A stretch of DNA of 64,000 nt from Chlamydiota bacterium (GTDB lineage: Bacteria > Chlamydiota > Chlamydiia > Chlamydiales > Rhabdochlamydiaceae). The notes beneath the pieces are model-generated. The model worked only from the letters and a program-made list of their open reading frames with translations, was not told the origin of the DNA and searched no databases. Position 1 is the stretch's first letter; each line of letters begins with the position of its first letter. Positions 28,955 through 38,633 of the stretch are shown here, piece after piece. The position numbers and the translations under genes were made by a program. The stretch is taken from NCBI GenBank assembly GCA_021772335.1, contig JAJFMD010000007.1:186001-250000 (forward strand), read 5' to 3'.

Positions 28955-29145
28955 AGAAGAAATCAGTTGGTTATCTTTAAAGAAAATGTCGTTAAAACGG
29001 TTTTAAAAACTAGATTTTTCAAATAGTCCTTTAGGCATTGTATATCATCTAAGGTGTATTTTTGCAGTAAGGGATTTGCTTGAAAATTGCTCATATTTGA
29101 GAATGAAGGACTTAAAAATTGAGTAAAATTTTTATTTGATACTCC

Positions 29146-29175
29146 TTGACACTCTGCTCATTTTCCCGTTAGACT
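29146..29175 (+). promoter_or_regulatory. sigma-70-type promoter for the 29203 gene
   Basis: TTGACA (29146-29151), an 18-base spacer, TAGACT (29170-29175), then a leader of about 20 bases with GAGGAG just before ATG 29203. A perfect minus-35 box and a close minus-10 box. Confidence 0.6.
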
Positions 29176-29202
29176 AAAGCTAGAAACGATGGTGAGGAGT
29201 TA

Positions 29203-29637
29203 ATGCTAAACCCTGTTCAGCTCGAAGAAGCATATCTAGATTTTACTGAGAACTTTCGCAAATGGGCACCTGACGGCATCATTGATGTGGAACTTGGGCT
29301 ATTACATGAGCTGGGTCTCCTCAACAACGAAGATTTAGATAGCGAAGACTCCAATGACTTAACAAATTTCTTTCACGTGATAGAAACTGCTGAAAAGGTC
29401 ACTCTTTTTAATGAGCAGTTTGCAATTTGGATCGTACCAAAACTCATTGATGATGAGCCTTCTACGCTAACTTTCATCTCTCTTCTCAACAATAAAAACA
29501 AACCCAATCTAGAAATCGTCTTTACGACTAGCGGGATCTACAACACACCTAAATACATCCTTAAAGTATTGCATTACTTCCTTTTAGAAGTTCTCGACAA
29601 TGAAGCGATCATCTCCTCTATTGGCAAAGTCAAATAA
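29203..29637 (+). CDS. conserved small acidic protein (CT550-like by position)
   Basis: 144 aa, strongly acidic in the first 80 residues, no signal peptide or membrane segment. It sits between dacF and rsbW, the place of CT550 in C. trachomatis. Size, acidity and a mixed helix/strand pattern resemble class I type III secretion chaperones, but I see no motif that proves this. It has a strong promoter and a GAGGAG ribosome-binding site, so it is probably well expressed. Function unknown. Confidence 0.75.
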   Translation: MLNPVQLEEAYLDFTENFRKWAPDGIIDVELGLLHELGLLNNEDLDSEDSNDLTNFFHVIETAEKVTLFNEQFAIWIVPKLIDDEPSTLTFISLLNNKNKPNLEIVFTTSGIYNTPKYILKVLHYFLLEVLDNEAIISSIGKVK

Positions 29638-29685
29638 TCTCGAAAGTTTTTTAGATGTAAATCTAAAATTATCAACGCTTTACCC

Positions 29686-29707
29686 AGATGTAAAACAGCT
29701 TTACATC
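29686..29707. repeat. GATGTAAA palindrome, copy 1
   Basis: GATGTAAA (29687-29694) and TTTACATC (29700-29707) form a hairpin between convergent genes, 48 bases after the 29203 gene stop. A related half-site, AGATGTAAA, lies at 29653-29661. Near-identical hairpins occur at 59877 and 60901. Confidence 0.55.
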
Positions 29708-29778
29708 ATCTGCTTCCAAATTGCTTATAGAAAAAATAAAAAATTTTAAGGTCTAGAATGCGTTGGGAAGGGAAACAC

Positions 29779-30201
29779 TTACATTGTCTTAATTAATGTT
29801 AAAACATTAAAGGGGTCTTTGCGCTGATAATCAACTTGATCCATCATTTTACAAATAAAGAAGATACCGAGACCTCCCTCTTTTTGTTTCATAAGATCCT
29901 CTGAAATATCAGGTTTTTTAGCATGTGTTAATGGATTGAAAGGTATTCCTGAATCTATAATACAAAAGCGCAATTCACTATCAGGGTTAATCGTTGCTAT
30001 CAAATCAATTTTTCCCTCTTCTTCATAGGCATAGTTAATGACATTTACAAGAGCTTCTTCTAAAGCGAGCTGGACCTGATCAGAAAGCTGTTTGGAGAAA
30101 TTAAGCTCTGCTAATTGGTTTTTTACCCAACCGATCATCGGTTCTAGATTATCTAACTTCGCATCAAATGAAATATGCTCAACTAAAGGTATTTGACTCA
30201 T
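29779..30201 (-). CDS. rsbW: RsbW-type anti-sigma factor / serine kinase
   Basis: 140-aa HATPase_c-fold protein of the SpoIIAB/RsbW family. It would bind a sigma factor or a regulator and phosphorylate an RsbV-type antagonist. ATP-lid elements are visible: the N box EEALVNVINYAYEEEG, G1 DSGIPFNPL, and G2 GGLGIFFICKMMD. It is equivalent to CT549. No RsbV partner or sigma factor gene is in the window, so its target here is unknown. Confidence 0.9.
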   Translation of the reverse strand: MSQIPLVEHISFDAKLDNLEPMIGWVKNQLAELNFSKQLSDQVQLALEEALVNVINYAYEEEGKIDLIATINPDSELRFCIIDSGIPFNPLTHAKKPDISEDLMKQKEGGLGIFFICKMMDQVDYQRKDPFNVLTLIKTM

Positions 30202-30240
30202 CGATTTTCCATTTTATTCAATATGTAGGGATTAAAAGCT

Positions 30241-30282
30241 TCATTCCAGACAACTCCAAAAATGCAGTTTTTTCAGGCAGTC
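30241..30282. repeat. terminal fragment of the dispersed TIR repeat
   Basis: On the minus strand this reads GACTGCCTGAAAAAACTGCA and onwards, close to the left end of the copy at 43704 (GGCTGCTAAAAAACTTGCATT). Only one end is present. It lies upstream of rsbW, between it and the LptE-like gene. Confidence 0.45.
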
Positions 30283-30344
30283 TCTTTATCGCTATAATAG
30301 GGACGAGACGAGTAATTGAAAATATTTTTTTACAGTTTTTTATC

Positions 30345-30974
30345 TTATAGAGGAGTGGTCGTTAAACCAACAATCAAGCTTTGGACAATGTTGTGCGCTA
30401 GATCGTGATATAAAGGCACTAAAGCATTGTCTTGCGCACTATCTCGGGAGTCTAACTGTCCTAGTGTAAAATCTAGAGTAACTTGACGCATACATTGCGG
30501 ATCGCAAAAAGACAGTTCATTAATTGAATTTGGATTAATATAATCATATTCGCTATACGCAGTCACTTTATAAGGGCCTAGAATAGGTTTCTCTGAGCCT
30601 TGATGAAATAAAAGCACTTTAGCTGTAATTGTGCGTCTACCTTCGGATGAGAGCAGGTTTTGTTGAAGTGTTCCTGTACATAAGTCTCGATCATATTGAT
30701 AACCGATTTTTTCATTATGATCAGAATCAATCGAAATATCTAAACGGTACGTACTTGTCCAGTTTGCATATTTAAAAAGTCCACTAGAAGTAATTTCTTG
30801 GACTAAACTATCGGTGAGTTTTCCTTCGAAATCCCCTTGAACATACGGCACCGCAATAGATATTTTTTCTCCTTCATTCATTGACGCGGGATAGTAATAT
30901 CCACAACTTGTAGAAAGAAATAGTATTAGAGAGAAAGCAAATCTAACGCACTGTCTCAGTTGCGCTGTCCTCAT
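30345..30974 (-). CDS. LptE-like outer-membrane lipoprotein
   Basis: 209 aa from ATG 30974 (the frame is open further upstream, but this start precedes a good signal). The lipoprotein signal ends in the lipobox STSC with Cys24, followed by GYYYP as in LptE/RlpB-type proteins; the rest has the SIAVPYVQGDF... and DRDLCTGTLQQN patterns of the CT548-like family. Probably part of the LPS transport plug (LptDE) in the outer membrane; the assignment is by weak pattern and position. It overlaps the end of the BamD-like gene by 32 bases. Confidence 0.65.
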   Translation of the reverse strand: MRTAQLRQCVRFAFSLILFLSTSCGYYYPASMNEGEKISIAVPYVQGDFEGKLTDSLVQEITSSGLFKYANWTSTYRLDISIDSDHNEKIGYQYDRDLCTGTLQQNLLSSEGRRTITAKVLLFHQGSEKPILGPYKVTAYSEYDYINPNSINELSFCDPQCMRQVTLDFTLGQLDSRDSAQDNALVPLYHDLAHNIVQSLIVGLTTTPL

Positions 30975-32121
30975 TTTTTTCTTTTTTAGCAAGCTCATAC
31001 TCTTGGAGTTGATGTTGCATATCGAGAAAAGCGTCAACTTTTTTCTGTTTAGGATTGATTTTGCTGACAATTTCAGCAGGTTCTTCTGCTTGATTATCAA
31101 TGTCAATTAGCGACTTTTCTTGCGTACGCAAATACAAAGCCACTGCTTTTTCTTTGGAGCCTAAATCGCGCAATTCAGTTGTTCTACCCTCTACATCCAT
31201 CATTAATTCGCATACTTCACACGCTGTTTCAGTATCAGGATATTTATCGATTAGATAGGAGAGATAAATCTTTTCTGCATCTTTCTTTTTTACACGATGA
31301 TAAAAATCAGCTATCTCTAAAAGATCCTTAGCAAAAATCTCTTTCATGTCATGTAAATAGTTATACGCTAATTCTAGACGTTTCTCACCAGGAAAGTTCA
31401 AGCGGAACTTTCGAAGATTAATCTCTGCAAGGTCAAGTGCATCGGGATCTGGAAATTCTCTTTGACATTGCGCTAAATAAATTTTAGCAATTTGAACATA
31501 GCTATCTGGAGTACATGCATGTTTAGGAAAGCGACGAATGAGCGTTTGGAATGTGTCAATCGACTCGCGATAGTCATGGATTTTAGCAAGAATCTCACCT
31601 TTACCATAAAGAGAACGTGCAGCGAGATCATGATTAGGAAGCGATGCAATGACTTCTTCATAAATTTCAAGGGACTGTTCCTTGCCAGAGAGCACGCGCG
31701 GGAATTTTTTTACTCCAAAGAGATGAGCTCGCGTTCCCGTTCGAAATTTCTCTGCAATTGAAAACTTCAAATCAATTGCACTTTCAAAATGTTTGACATG
31801 AGGGGTCTTTTGCAAATAGTCAGTGAAAGCTAGATTAGCTTCTTCATATCTCTTTAGTTTATATAGAGCCACGCCGTTTTGATAACGAACCTCACCTATA
31901 AATGGAGAGTCGGTAAAGTGATCAATGATGATAGTAGCACGTCGATGTACACCCTTCCAGTTTTCAGTTTTGAGCATCTCTAGCATATCATTGTAATGCT
32001 CCTGTACAGACATTTCAGCATCATCAAACATATATTGAGGAAACTGACCAACAGCAAAAAGCGTTGTCGAAGAACTAAAGCATGTAACAACAAAAATCCA
32101 TTTTAATATTCCGCGCATCAT
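30943..32121 (-). CDS. BamD/YfiO-like TPR protein
   Basis: 392 aa with a signal peptide (residues 1-23) but no lipobox cysteine, unlike E. coli BamD. Tetratricopeptide repeats run from about residue 40 to 300 (for example SLYGKGEILAKIHDYRESID and PDSYVQIAKIYLAQC). The C-terminal 70 residues are Lys/Glu-rich, likely coiled coil. The position matches CT547. Inferred to be a periplasmic or outer-membrane assembly factor. It starts three bases after the dnaE stop, so it is in the dnaE transcript. Confidence 0.7.
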   Translation of the reverse strand: MMRGILKWIFVVTCFSSSTTLFAVGQFPQYMFDDAEMSVQEHYNDMLEMLKTENWKGVHRRATIIIDHFTDSPFIGEVRYQNGVALYKLKRYEEANLAFTDYLQKTPHVKHFESAIDLKFSIAEKFRTGTRAHLFGVKKFPRVLSGKEQSLEIYEEVIASLPNHDLAARSLYGKGEILAKIHDYRESIDTFQTLIRRFPKHACTPDSYVQIAKIYLAQCQREFPDPDALDLAEINLRKFRLNFPGEKRLELAYNYLHDMKEIFAKDLLEIADFYHRVKKKDAEKIYLSYLIDKYPDTETACEVCELMMDVEGRTTELRDLGSKEKAVALYLRTQEKSLIDIDNQAEEPAEIVSKINPKQKKVDAFLDMQHQLQEYELAKKEKNEDSATETVR

Positions 32122-32124
32122 TTT

Positions 32125-35100
32125 TTACTCCGTTACCGTAATCTGCTTGATTACATCGATCTCTTTTAAGGCATTTTTTAAAGAAGCATTATACTCAACT
32201 CCCCATGTTGATTCTACAGAGATCGTTCCAATTCTCTTTTTTGAGCAAAAAAATGTGAGATTTACTGGCATTGAGCCTGCTGATGTTCGAAAAGCATTTT
32301 TAATTTTGAGAATATCACTCAAATGAGTTCTTTCCATATCAATGTCAATCGACAATCTGCGATCTATATTACTAACCATTTTCTCCTTCTTGCGCACTTG
32401 GGTGCGGCTCCTTTCAAACTTTGGTCTCTTTGCGCTCCGCTCCTTAGCACGTTCAAAAGCCGTGTCGCATTCTGAAATCATCTGATCATCAGCCAAGGTT
32501 AAATCTCCCAACCACTTAGTTTGAAGTTTAAGAGTTCCTTCGCTGTTTTCGATTTGTAGAACAGCATAGATCAGTTGATTTTCTTTTAAAAGAGAACTAT
32601 TTGCTTCATATAGCTCTGGCCAAACCGGCAGTTCAAATCGTTCAATCCCATCACTAATAATTGTGATCGCAAATTTGCGCTGTGTTTTTGCTGAAATTTT
32701 TATTTGTAATGTATCTAAAATGAAAGCAGCGCGTACAACAGCACCATCACTGAGCTGTGAAAACTGATCAAAGGGAACACAAGAAAGTTTAGGCAAAATC
32801 CCAACATAGTCTTCCATCGGGTGCCCTGTCAGATAAAAACCGAGCAATTGCTTTTCTTTCATTAAAATTTGCTGTTTTATACGGGGATGTTTCACATCAG
32901 GAGGCGCATCAAATCGCTTTGTCGCCTCTTCTCCTGTGCAGGCAAATAAATCGAGAACTCCCTTTGATTCCTCTTCTTGCTCACGCGTTGCTTCACGATA
33001 AATTGGATCGAGAGCTTCTAATAAGGCACACCGACTCCACTTAGTAAAATCAAAAGAACCCGCCTCAATTAAATACTCAATAACTTTTTTACCCACTTTG
33101 CGCGTATCAATACGTCGTGCAAAATCATAGAGTGATTGATAGGGGCCGTTTTCTTTACGATCAGCGGTAATCGATTCAACCACTGCTTCACCCACACCCT
33201 TAATTGCTGTCATAGCAAAACGAATACCATCATTTGTCGCAGCAAATTCAACGCCTGCTTCATTGACATCCGGAGGTAAAATTGCAATGTTCATCGCCTG
33301 GCACTCGCGAATAATTTTTGCAACTTTAGTAAGATCGTCTCGAGCACAAGTCATCAAAGAAGCCATCCACTCATGAGGATAGTTAGCTTTGAGATAGGCT
33401 GTAACATACGTTAAATAGCCATAGGCCGTAGCATGTGATTTATTGAATCCATAAGAAGCAAACTTCTCAATTTTATCGAAGATCGTGATCGCGGTTTGTT
33501 CATCGATACCATTTCCCATGGCACCTAAGCGAAACTTATCACGCTGTTTCTCCATTTCAATGCGATCTTTTTTACCCATCGCACGTCGTAGCATATCACC
33601 TTCGCCCAAGGTGTAATTAGCGAGCTTATTTGAAATTTGCATCACCTGCTCTTGATAGACCATAATGCCGTAGGTCTCTGCTAAAATATCACCCATTTCA
33701 GGATGATCAATCTCAATAGGTTCTCTGCCGTGCTTGCGATTGATAAAAGAGGGAATCATTTCCATAGGGCCTGGGCGATAAAGCGCTCCAACCGCGATTA
33801 TCTCTTCAAATTTGTCAATCTCAAGCTGTTTGGCAAGCTCTTGCATACCACCAGACTCTAACTGAAATATTCCCAGTGTTTTACCCTGATTAAGCAGCGC
33901 AAAAGTATTGGCATCATCAAGCGGCAGATTTACCCAATCAAGCTGAGCCTTTCCTGAATCTGCAATCGCTTTTACCGCTTTTTCAATCGATGTCAATGTT
34001 GTCAAACCGAGAAAATCAATTTTAAGCATGCCAACTTGTTCAACAGGCTTCATTGAAAATTGAGTGACAGCGATGGTTGTATCTTTGGCACGGCAAATAG
34101 GGATGTGGTCTGTAACGGGATCTCCACATACAATTAACCCAGCAGCATGGATACCTGTATTACGCACTGATCCTTCGAGTTTTTTTGCCAAATCAAGTAA
34201 ACGATGAACCTCTTCGTCATTTTCATATTGCTGTCTGAGTTCAGGATCAATATCTAAAGCGCGATCAAGCGTCATTGTTGGATCTTCTGGAACGAGTTTA
34301 GCAATGGCGTTCACTTTAGGAAGTGGGATGCTAAGAACGCGCCCAACATCTTTAATCGCCATCTTAGCTTTCATTGTACCAAAGGTGATAATCTGTGCGA
34401 CTTTGTCTTGTCCATATTTCTCAACAGTATATTCAATTACTGCACTACGCCCTTGCATGCAAATGTCAACATCAATATCGGGATAAGAAATACGTTCAGG
34501 ATTAATAAAACGCTCAAAGAAAAGATTAAAGCGCAGAGGTTCAATATCGGTAATACCAATCAAATATAGAACGATCGATCCAGCTCCTGAACCGCGACCA
34601 GGCCCAACTGCAATTCCGTTATTTTTTGCCCAAACGATGAAATCTCTTACGATTAATAGGTAATCGCACATTCCCATAGAAATGATAATATTGAGCTCAT
34701 ACTTTAGCCTTTCATTAACAACTTCAATTGGATCTCGTCCTGGGTACTTCTCGGCAACACAAGAGAGCTTTGCTGCATCATAGCGCTCACTAATTCCTTT
34801 ATCACACAAATCGGTTAAATACTGCTCCGCTGCTCTAATGCGCTCTTCTTTTGACACTTCTTTATCTTCAAGCTCTGGAGGCACAAACACCGTATAAAAA
34901 CGACTCTTAAAGTCAATTTCAACATTGCATTTCTCAGCAATCTTCATGCTATTTTCTAAAGCTTCAGGGAAATCAGAGAAGATCTCCTGCATTTCATCAG
35001 ATGATTTAAAATAAAGCTCATGTGTTGGATAAACTTGCCGTTTAGGATTCAACACTCTCATCTTTGGATTGCCCTGAGAATCGCGTTCCCAAATCTCGCA

Positions 35101-35856
35101 AGGTTCTCCTGATTGGATATTGATTAAAATTTCGTGAGCACGCCAGTCATCCCTTTCAATATAATGAGATCCATTTGTTGCCACGCACGGAATATCTAGC
35201 TCTTGTGAGAGTGCGTGCAGTTTTTTTACAAGCTGGCGTTGATTATTCTCGTAATCAAGATAACTTTGATGTAGCCAAGTCTCGCTTTCGATTCCCTCAT
35301 CTTTAAGGGCTTCAGGACTCATAAAATGGCGCTGCAGCTCAAAGTAGAAATCCTCTCCAAAAAGATTGTGATACCAACTAATTTCATTCTTTAATTGCTC
35401 TTCATTATCTTGCAGACATAACCGTGCAATTTTGCTTTTGAGTGATCCACATAAACAGATAAGGCCTTCTTTATGTTGCTCGAGAACTTCTTTATCAATG
35501 CGCGGTGTATAATAAAATCCTTCAAGATGAGCGATAGAACTGAGCTTACAAAGGTTTTGATAACCAATTTGATTTTTAGCGAGCAAAACCAACGGACACC
35601 CAGGAGGAACTCCAGGACTCTTTTTTTTCTCTAGACGAGATCCCGGTGCTATATGCAACTCACAACCAACGATTGGTTTAATTTTTGCTTTTTTGCACGC
35701 TTTAAAAAATTCGACAACTCCGTAGAGATTGCCGCTATCTGTCAAAGCAATTGATGGCATGCCTAATTCTTTAGCCTTCGAGACCAGAGCTTCGATTGAC
35801 GCTGAAGAATCTAAAATCGAATACTGAGAATGCACATGTAAGGGAATCCAGGACAT
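32125..35856 (-). CDS. dnaE: DNA polymerase III alpha subunit
   Basis: Replicative polymerase subunit. It has an N-terminal PHP domain (PLHVHSQYSILD at residues 5-16), a PolC-family catalytic core with GPGRGSGAGSIVLYLIGITD and the catalytic aspartates in YPDIDVDI, then FNKSHATAYGYLTY, a helix-hairpin-helix region, and an OB-fold near the C-terminus. It is 1243 aa, slightly longer than E. coli DnaE (1160). It heads a transcript that continues into the BamD-like and LptE-like genes. Equivalent to CT545. Confidence 0.97.
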   Translation of the reverse strand: MSWIPLHVHSQYSILDSSASIEALVSKAKELGMPSIALTDSGNLYGVVEFFKACKKAKIKPIVGCELHIAPGSRLEKKKSPGVPPGCPLVLLAKNQIGYQNLCKLSSIAHLEGFYYTPRIDKEVLEQHKEGLICLCGSLKSKIARLCLQDNEEQLKNEISWYHNLFGEDFYFELQRHFMSPEALKDEGIESETWLHQSYLDYENNQRQLVKKLHALSQELDIPCVATNGSHYIERDDWRAHEILINIQSGEPCEIWERDSQGNPKMRVLNPKRQVYPTHELYFKSSDEMQEIFSDFPEALENSMKIAEKCNVEIDFKSRFYTVFVPPELEDKEVSKEERIRAAEQYLTDLCDKGISERYDAAKLSCVAEKYPGRDPIEVVNERLKYELNIIISMGMCDYLLIVRDFIVWAKNNGIAVGPGRGSGAGSIVLYLIGITDIEPLRFNLFFERFINPERISYPDIDVDICMQGRSAVIEYTVEKYGQDKVAQIITFGTMKAKMAIKDVGRVLSIPLPKVNAIAKLVPEDPTMTLDRALDIDPELRQQYENDEEVHRLLDLAKKLEGSVRNTGIHAAGLIVCGDPVTDHIPICRAKDTTIAVTQFSMKPVEQVGMLKIDFLGLTTLTSIEKAVKAIADSGKAQLDWVNLPLDDANTFALLNQGKTLGIFQLESGGMQELAKQLEIDKFEEIIAVGALYRPGPMEMIPSFINRKHGREPIEIDHPEMGDILAETYGIMVYQEQVMQISNKLANYTLGEGDMLRRAMGKKDRIEMEKQRDKFRLGAMGNGIDEQTAITIFDKIEKFASYGFNKSHATAYGYLTYVTAYLKANYPHEWMASLMTCARDDLTKVAKIIRECQAMNIAILPPDVNEAGVEFAATNDGIRFAMTAIKGVGEAVVESITADRKENGPYQSLYDFARRIDTRKVGKKVIEYLIEAGSFDFTKWSRCALLEALDPIYREATREQEEESKGVLDLFACTGEEATKRFDAPPDVKHPRIKQQILMKEKQLLGFYLTGHPMEDYVGILPKLSCVPFDQFSQLSDGAVVRAAFILDTLQIKISAKTQRKFAITIISDGIERFELPVWPELYEANSSLLKENQLIYAVLQIENSEGTLKLQTKWLGDLTLADDQMISECDTAFERAKERSAKRPKFERSRTQVRKKEKMVSNIDRRLSIDIDMERTHLSDILKIKNAFRTSAGSMPVNLTFFCSKKRIGTISVESTWGVEYNASLKNALKEIDVIKQITVTE

Positions 35857-35936
35857 AACTACTCTGTTTGCTCAACTTCGCCACAGCATAAAGTAGGAGG
35901 AAATTTTCCGCGACTAGAGTTTCATCTATCTAAAAG

Positions 35937-36947
35937 CTAATCCGCATCAATATTGAAGAAAAATATGCGAGATGATGTCGTTGCTATTGCCAAGCTACGC
36001 CCACATGGAGAAAAAGCAATTGCCTTTGTCAATTCTGCCGGACGATTTTTATCAATATTAATCTCTGCGCACTGCTCAAAATCCGCTCCATTCCTTTCAA
36101 AAAAGATGATTTTTTCCGACTCCAATGAAACGGCAATATATTTTCCTGAAGGATGAAAAGTACAACAATGAGGAAGAGCTTTACCAAAATATTTAATCGT
36201 CATAGGGACCAATGTCATGGCACCCAAGTGATCAATCTGTCTTTCATAGATCGCCAAACCTGCCTGTCCAAAAGAGTATTTATACCATCGCTTATGCACA
36301 ACAGCGAGTAGTTTTCCATCAGGGGAAAAGTCACAATCGTGAGGCTCTGAAAGATTGTTTTTTCTAAATTCAGTATCGAAGATGGTAAAAGCATGCTCTA
36401 CATCGACAAGCTCTCCCTTATTTTTAATTAGTTTATAAATGGAAAGACTTCCAAAATTCCCTCTATTTGCAACTGCTATCAATGAATCTACTGGAGAAAA
36501 TGAGATTCCAGAGGGTTTATTCATCCGTGTGAATTCATCATCAATTAAACAGCAAGGTTTAGGACTAATCTGTCCATTTTTGTTTCTTTGATAAAAAATG
36601 ACAGCATTACTATCACGACTAGCTGCCGCGATATACTTCCCACAGGGAGAAAAAGCAACATCATGAGCGAAATTCAAAAACAGATTGCTTAATACTTGAC
36701 ACATTGGTGTAGATTTATAACTTAAGCCTTCCTTGCCAATTCTTTCATACAAAGTAATCGAATTACCCTCTGAATTGGCAGCGGCAATACAATCACCTGA
36801 AGGTGAAAAAGAAAGCCCTTCGGGCCTGATTAATCCTGATTCGACATTGTCAATAAGGCTAACTGGTTTTTCACTAGGGACAATTGTAGCACTCAGCTGC
36901 ACTGTAGCAAGTAAAGTCACATGACACACGATCTTCTTAAAAACCAT
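35937..36947 (-). CDS. secreted WD40/lactonase-like beta-propeller protein
   Basis: 336 aa with a signal peptide (residues 1-20, cleavage near LSA). It has at least six repeats centred on an F[SH]P-[SCVD]-[GD] blade motif (FSPSGD, FSPCGKYIAAA, FSPVDSLIAVA, FSPDGKLLAVV, FHPSGKYIAV, FSPCGRSLAIA), spaced about 45-60 residues, so a six- or seven-bladed propeller. Several Cys suggest disulphides in the periplasm or outside. No catalytic residues recognised, so function is unknown. It stands between dnaE and uhpC, which are close neighbours in C. trachomatis, so it is probably an insertion. Confidence 0.7.
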   Translation of the reverse strand: MVFKKIVCHVTLLATVQLSATIVPSEKPVSLIDNVESGLIRPEGLSFSPSGDCIAAANSEGNSITLYERIGKEGLSYKSTPMCQVLSNLFLNFAHDVAFSPCGKYIAAASRDSNAVIFYQRNKNGQISPKPCCLIDDEFTRMNKPSGISFSPVDSLIAVANRGNFGSLSIYKLIKNKGELVDVEHAFTIFDTEFRKNNLSEPHDCDFSPDGKLLAVVHKRWYKYSFGQAGLAIYERQIDHLGAMTLVPMTIKYFGKALPHCCTFHPSGKYIAVSLESEKIIFFERNGADFEQCAEINIDKNRPAELTKAIAFSPCGRSLAIATTSSRIFFFNIDAD

Positions 36948-37045
36948 CCCTATCCTCCACCTATTCTAAAAAGAATTAGTTATTATGGAAAAACAGTAAG
37001 TCTACAAGTGTGGTGAAGTCAACAAAAAATTAGGTTTAAAAATAA

Positions 37046-37076
37046 CAGCTTTCTACAAATGAGTTTTGAAGGCAGT
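37046..37076. repeat. internally deleted fragment of the dispersed TIR repeat
   Basis: CTTTCTACAA followed directly by ATGAGTTTTGAAGGCAG, joining the left inner part seen at 24481 to the right end seen at 43820, as if the centre had been deleted. It lies just after the uhpC stop. Short, so the match could be partly chance. Confidence 0.35.
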
Positions 37077-37081
37077 TTTTT

Positions 37082-38503
37082 TTAGGTCTTTGCTTTGTTC
37101 TTGTCTTTGCTTGAAATTGTAGAGCCCTTTTTCTGAGCTTCTAGCGCATCAATCTGATCATCGGGCGGAGGCGTGGATGATTTTTTGCTAACAAAAGACT
37201 TAACATTCCAAAGAGGAAGTAGACAAGCAACACTAATGACACCGCAGGCTGCGATGAACATAAAGAATCCTTCCCAACCCCATTTTTGTGTAATGAGACC
37301 TAGAGGATATCCCGCAGTTGCTGCACCGAGATACGCAATCCAACCGACAAAACCTGTTGCTGTTCCCGCTGCTTTTTTATGAGAGAGCTCTGCCGCAGCA
37401 ATACCGATTAACATTTGCGGACCAAATATCAAGAAACCAATCGTGAACATAAAAATTGAGTCGAGTGCCATGACTGCCAGAGGATTTAACCACATCATAC
37501 TGATCGCAAAAATTACACCAAAAGCAAACAGCGCATTGATCGGCCCTCGTCTTCCTTTAAAGATCTTATCCGAAGCCCAGCCCGCTGTTAAACTTCCAAA
37601 AATACCCCCTATCTCAAAGAAACTAACGCTAAACCCTGCCGCAACTTGAGAGTAGCTCTTCGTTTCAATGAAATAGATCATCGACCAATCGTTGATTGCC
37701 TGACGAATAATATAGACGAAGAAATAGGAAATTCCGAGCATCCATATATATTTATTTTTTAAAACATAATCGAAGAGGATTTGCTTCAAGTTCAAATCCT
37801 TATCTTCCTCGTGAGAGGCTGTCGCATAATCATTCCTAAACTTTTCTACTGTAGGAAGACCAAGGGAGCGGGGCGTGTCTCTTAGGCGATTGAGCAAAAA
37901 TAGACCCGCTGAAATACCGAGAATACCAGGAATATATACCGCCCATTGCCAGCCGAGAAATTGAGCGCAAGCCGCTGCAATAATTGGGATGAGGAATCCT
38001 CCGACGCTATGTGCAGAATTCCAAAAACCCCACCATGTTCCACGCTCTTTTTGGGAATACCAGTGAGTGAGAAGGCGCGCTGAAGGAGGCCACCCCCACC
38101 CTTGAAACCACTGATTTAGACCCCAGAAAATCGCAAGCATAAATAGGGTGGAGCTCATGCCTAAGAAAATATTGAAAAGACCTGTGATGATCAATCCAAA
38201 AGCCATAAAATAACGTGGATTGGCCCTATCTGACATTACACCGCTAATAAACTTACTTAAGCCATATGTAATCGATCCAATACTGAGAAGAATCCCTAAA
38301 TCACCTTTAGTAAAGCCATACTCTAGGATCAGGGAGGGCATTGCAAATTTGAATGCACCGCGGGTGATATAATAAAAGGCATATCCAATATACATTGAAT
38401 AGAAGATACGCCAGCGCCAATAGCGATACTTTTTTTGAACAACCTCAGGATTGCGTTCTTCTTCTATATGGGGGGCAGGCTTAAGAAAACTGAGAAATCC
38501 CAC
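37082..38503 (-). CDS. uhpC: hexose-phosphate transporter (UhpC/OPA family)
   Basis: Inner-membrane MFS transporter of the organophosphate:phosphate antiporter family. In Chlamydia the homolog imports glucose-6-phosphate from the host. About twelve membrane segments; the signature YYITRGAFKFAMPSLILEYG, the loop SDRANPRYFM, and the WGLNQWFQGWGWPPSARLL block are typical. I start at GTG 38503, six bases after GGAG, giving 473 aa; the TTG two codons upstream abuts the ribosome-binding site. Divergent from hisS, as in C. trachomatis (CT544/CT543). Confidence 0.93.
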   Translation of the reverse strand: MGFLSFLKPAPHIEEERNPEVVQKKYRYWRWRIFYSMYIGYAFYYITRGAFKFAMPSLILEYGFTKGDLGILLSIGSITYGLSKFISGVMSDRANPRYFMAFGLIITGLFNIFLGMSSTLFMLAIFWGLNQWFQGWGWPPSARLLTHWYSQKERGTWWGFWNSAHSVGGFLIPIIAAACAQFLGWQWAVYIPGILGISAGLFLLNRLRDTPRSLGLPTVEKFRNDYATASHEEDKDLNLKQILFDYVLKNKYIWMLGISYFFVYIIRQAINDWSMIYFIETKSYSQVAAGFSVSFFEIGGIFGSLTAGWASDKIFKGRRGPINALFAFGVIFAISMMWLNPLAVMALDSIFMFTIGFLIFGPQMLIGIAAAELSHKKAAGTATGFVGWIAYLGAATAGYPLGLITQKWGWEGFFMFIAACGVISVACLLPLWNVKSFVSKKSSTPPPDDQIDALEAQKKGSTISSKDKNKAKT

Positions 38504-38633
38504 GATCAACTCCTAGAGCTTTATAAGCGCCATCTAACTAATTAAAATTTTTAGTATACATGTTTTTAACTTAAATTGCGCTGTTATTTTATTTTCCCCT
38601 CTATATATCACGTCTAACATCAATTGAGGAAAA

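Noticed and set aside
30975-31106. 44-codon upstream extension of the LptE-like gene
   Set aside because: A typical lipoprotein signal starts at ATG 30974; the extension is the Lys-rich end of the BamD-like gene in another frame.
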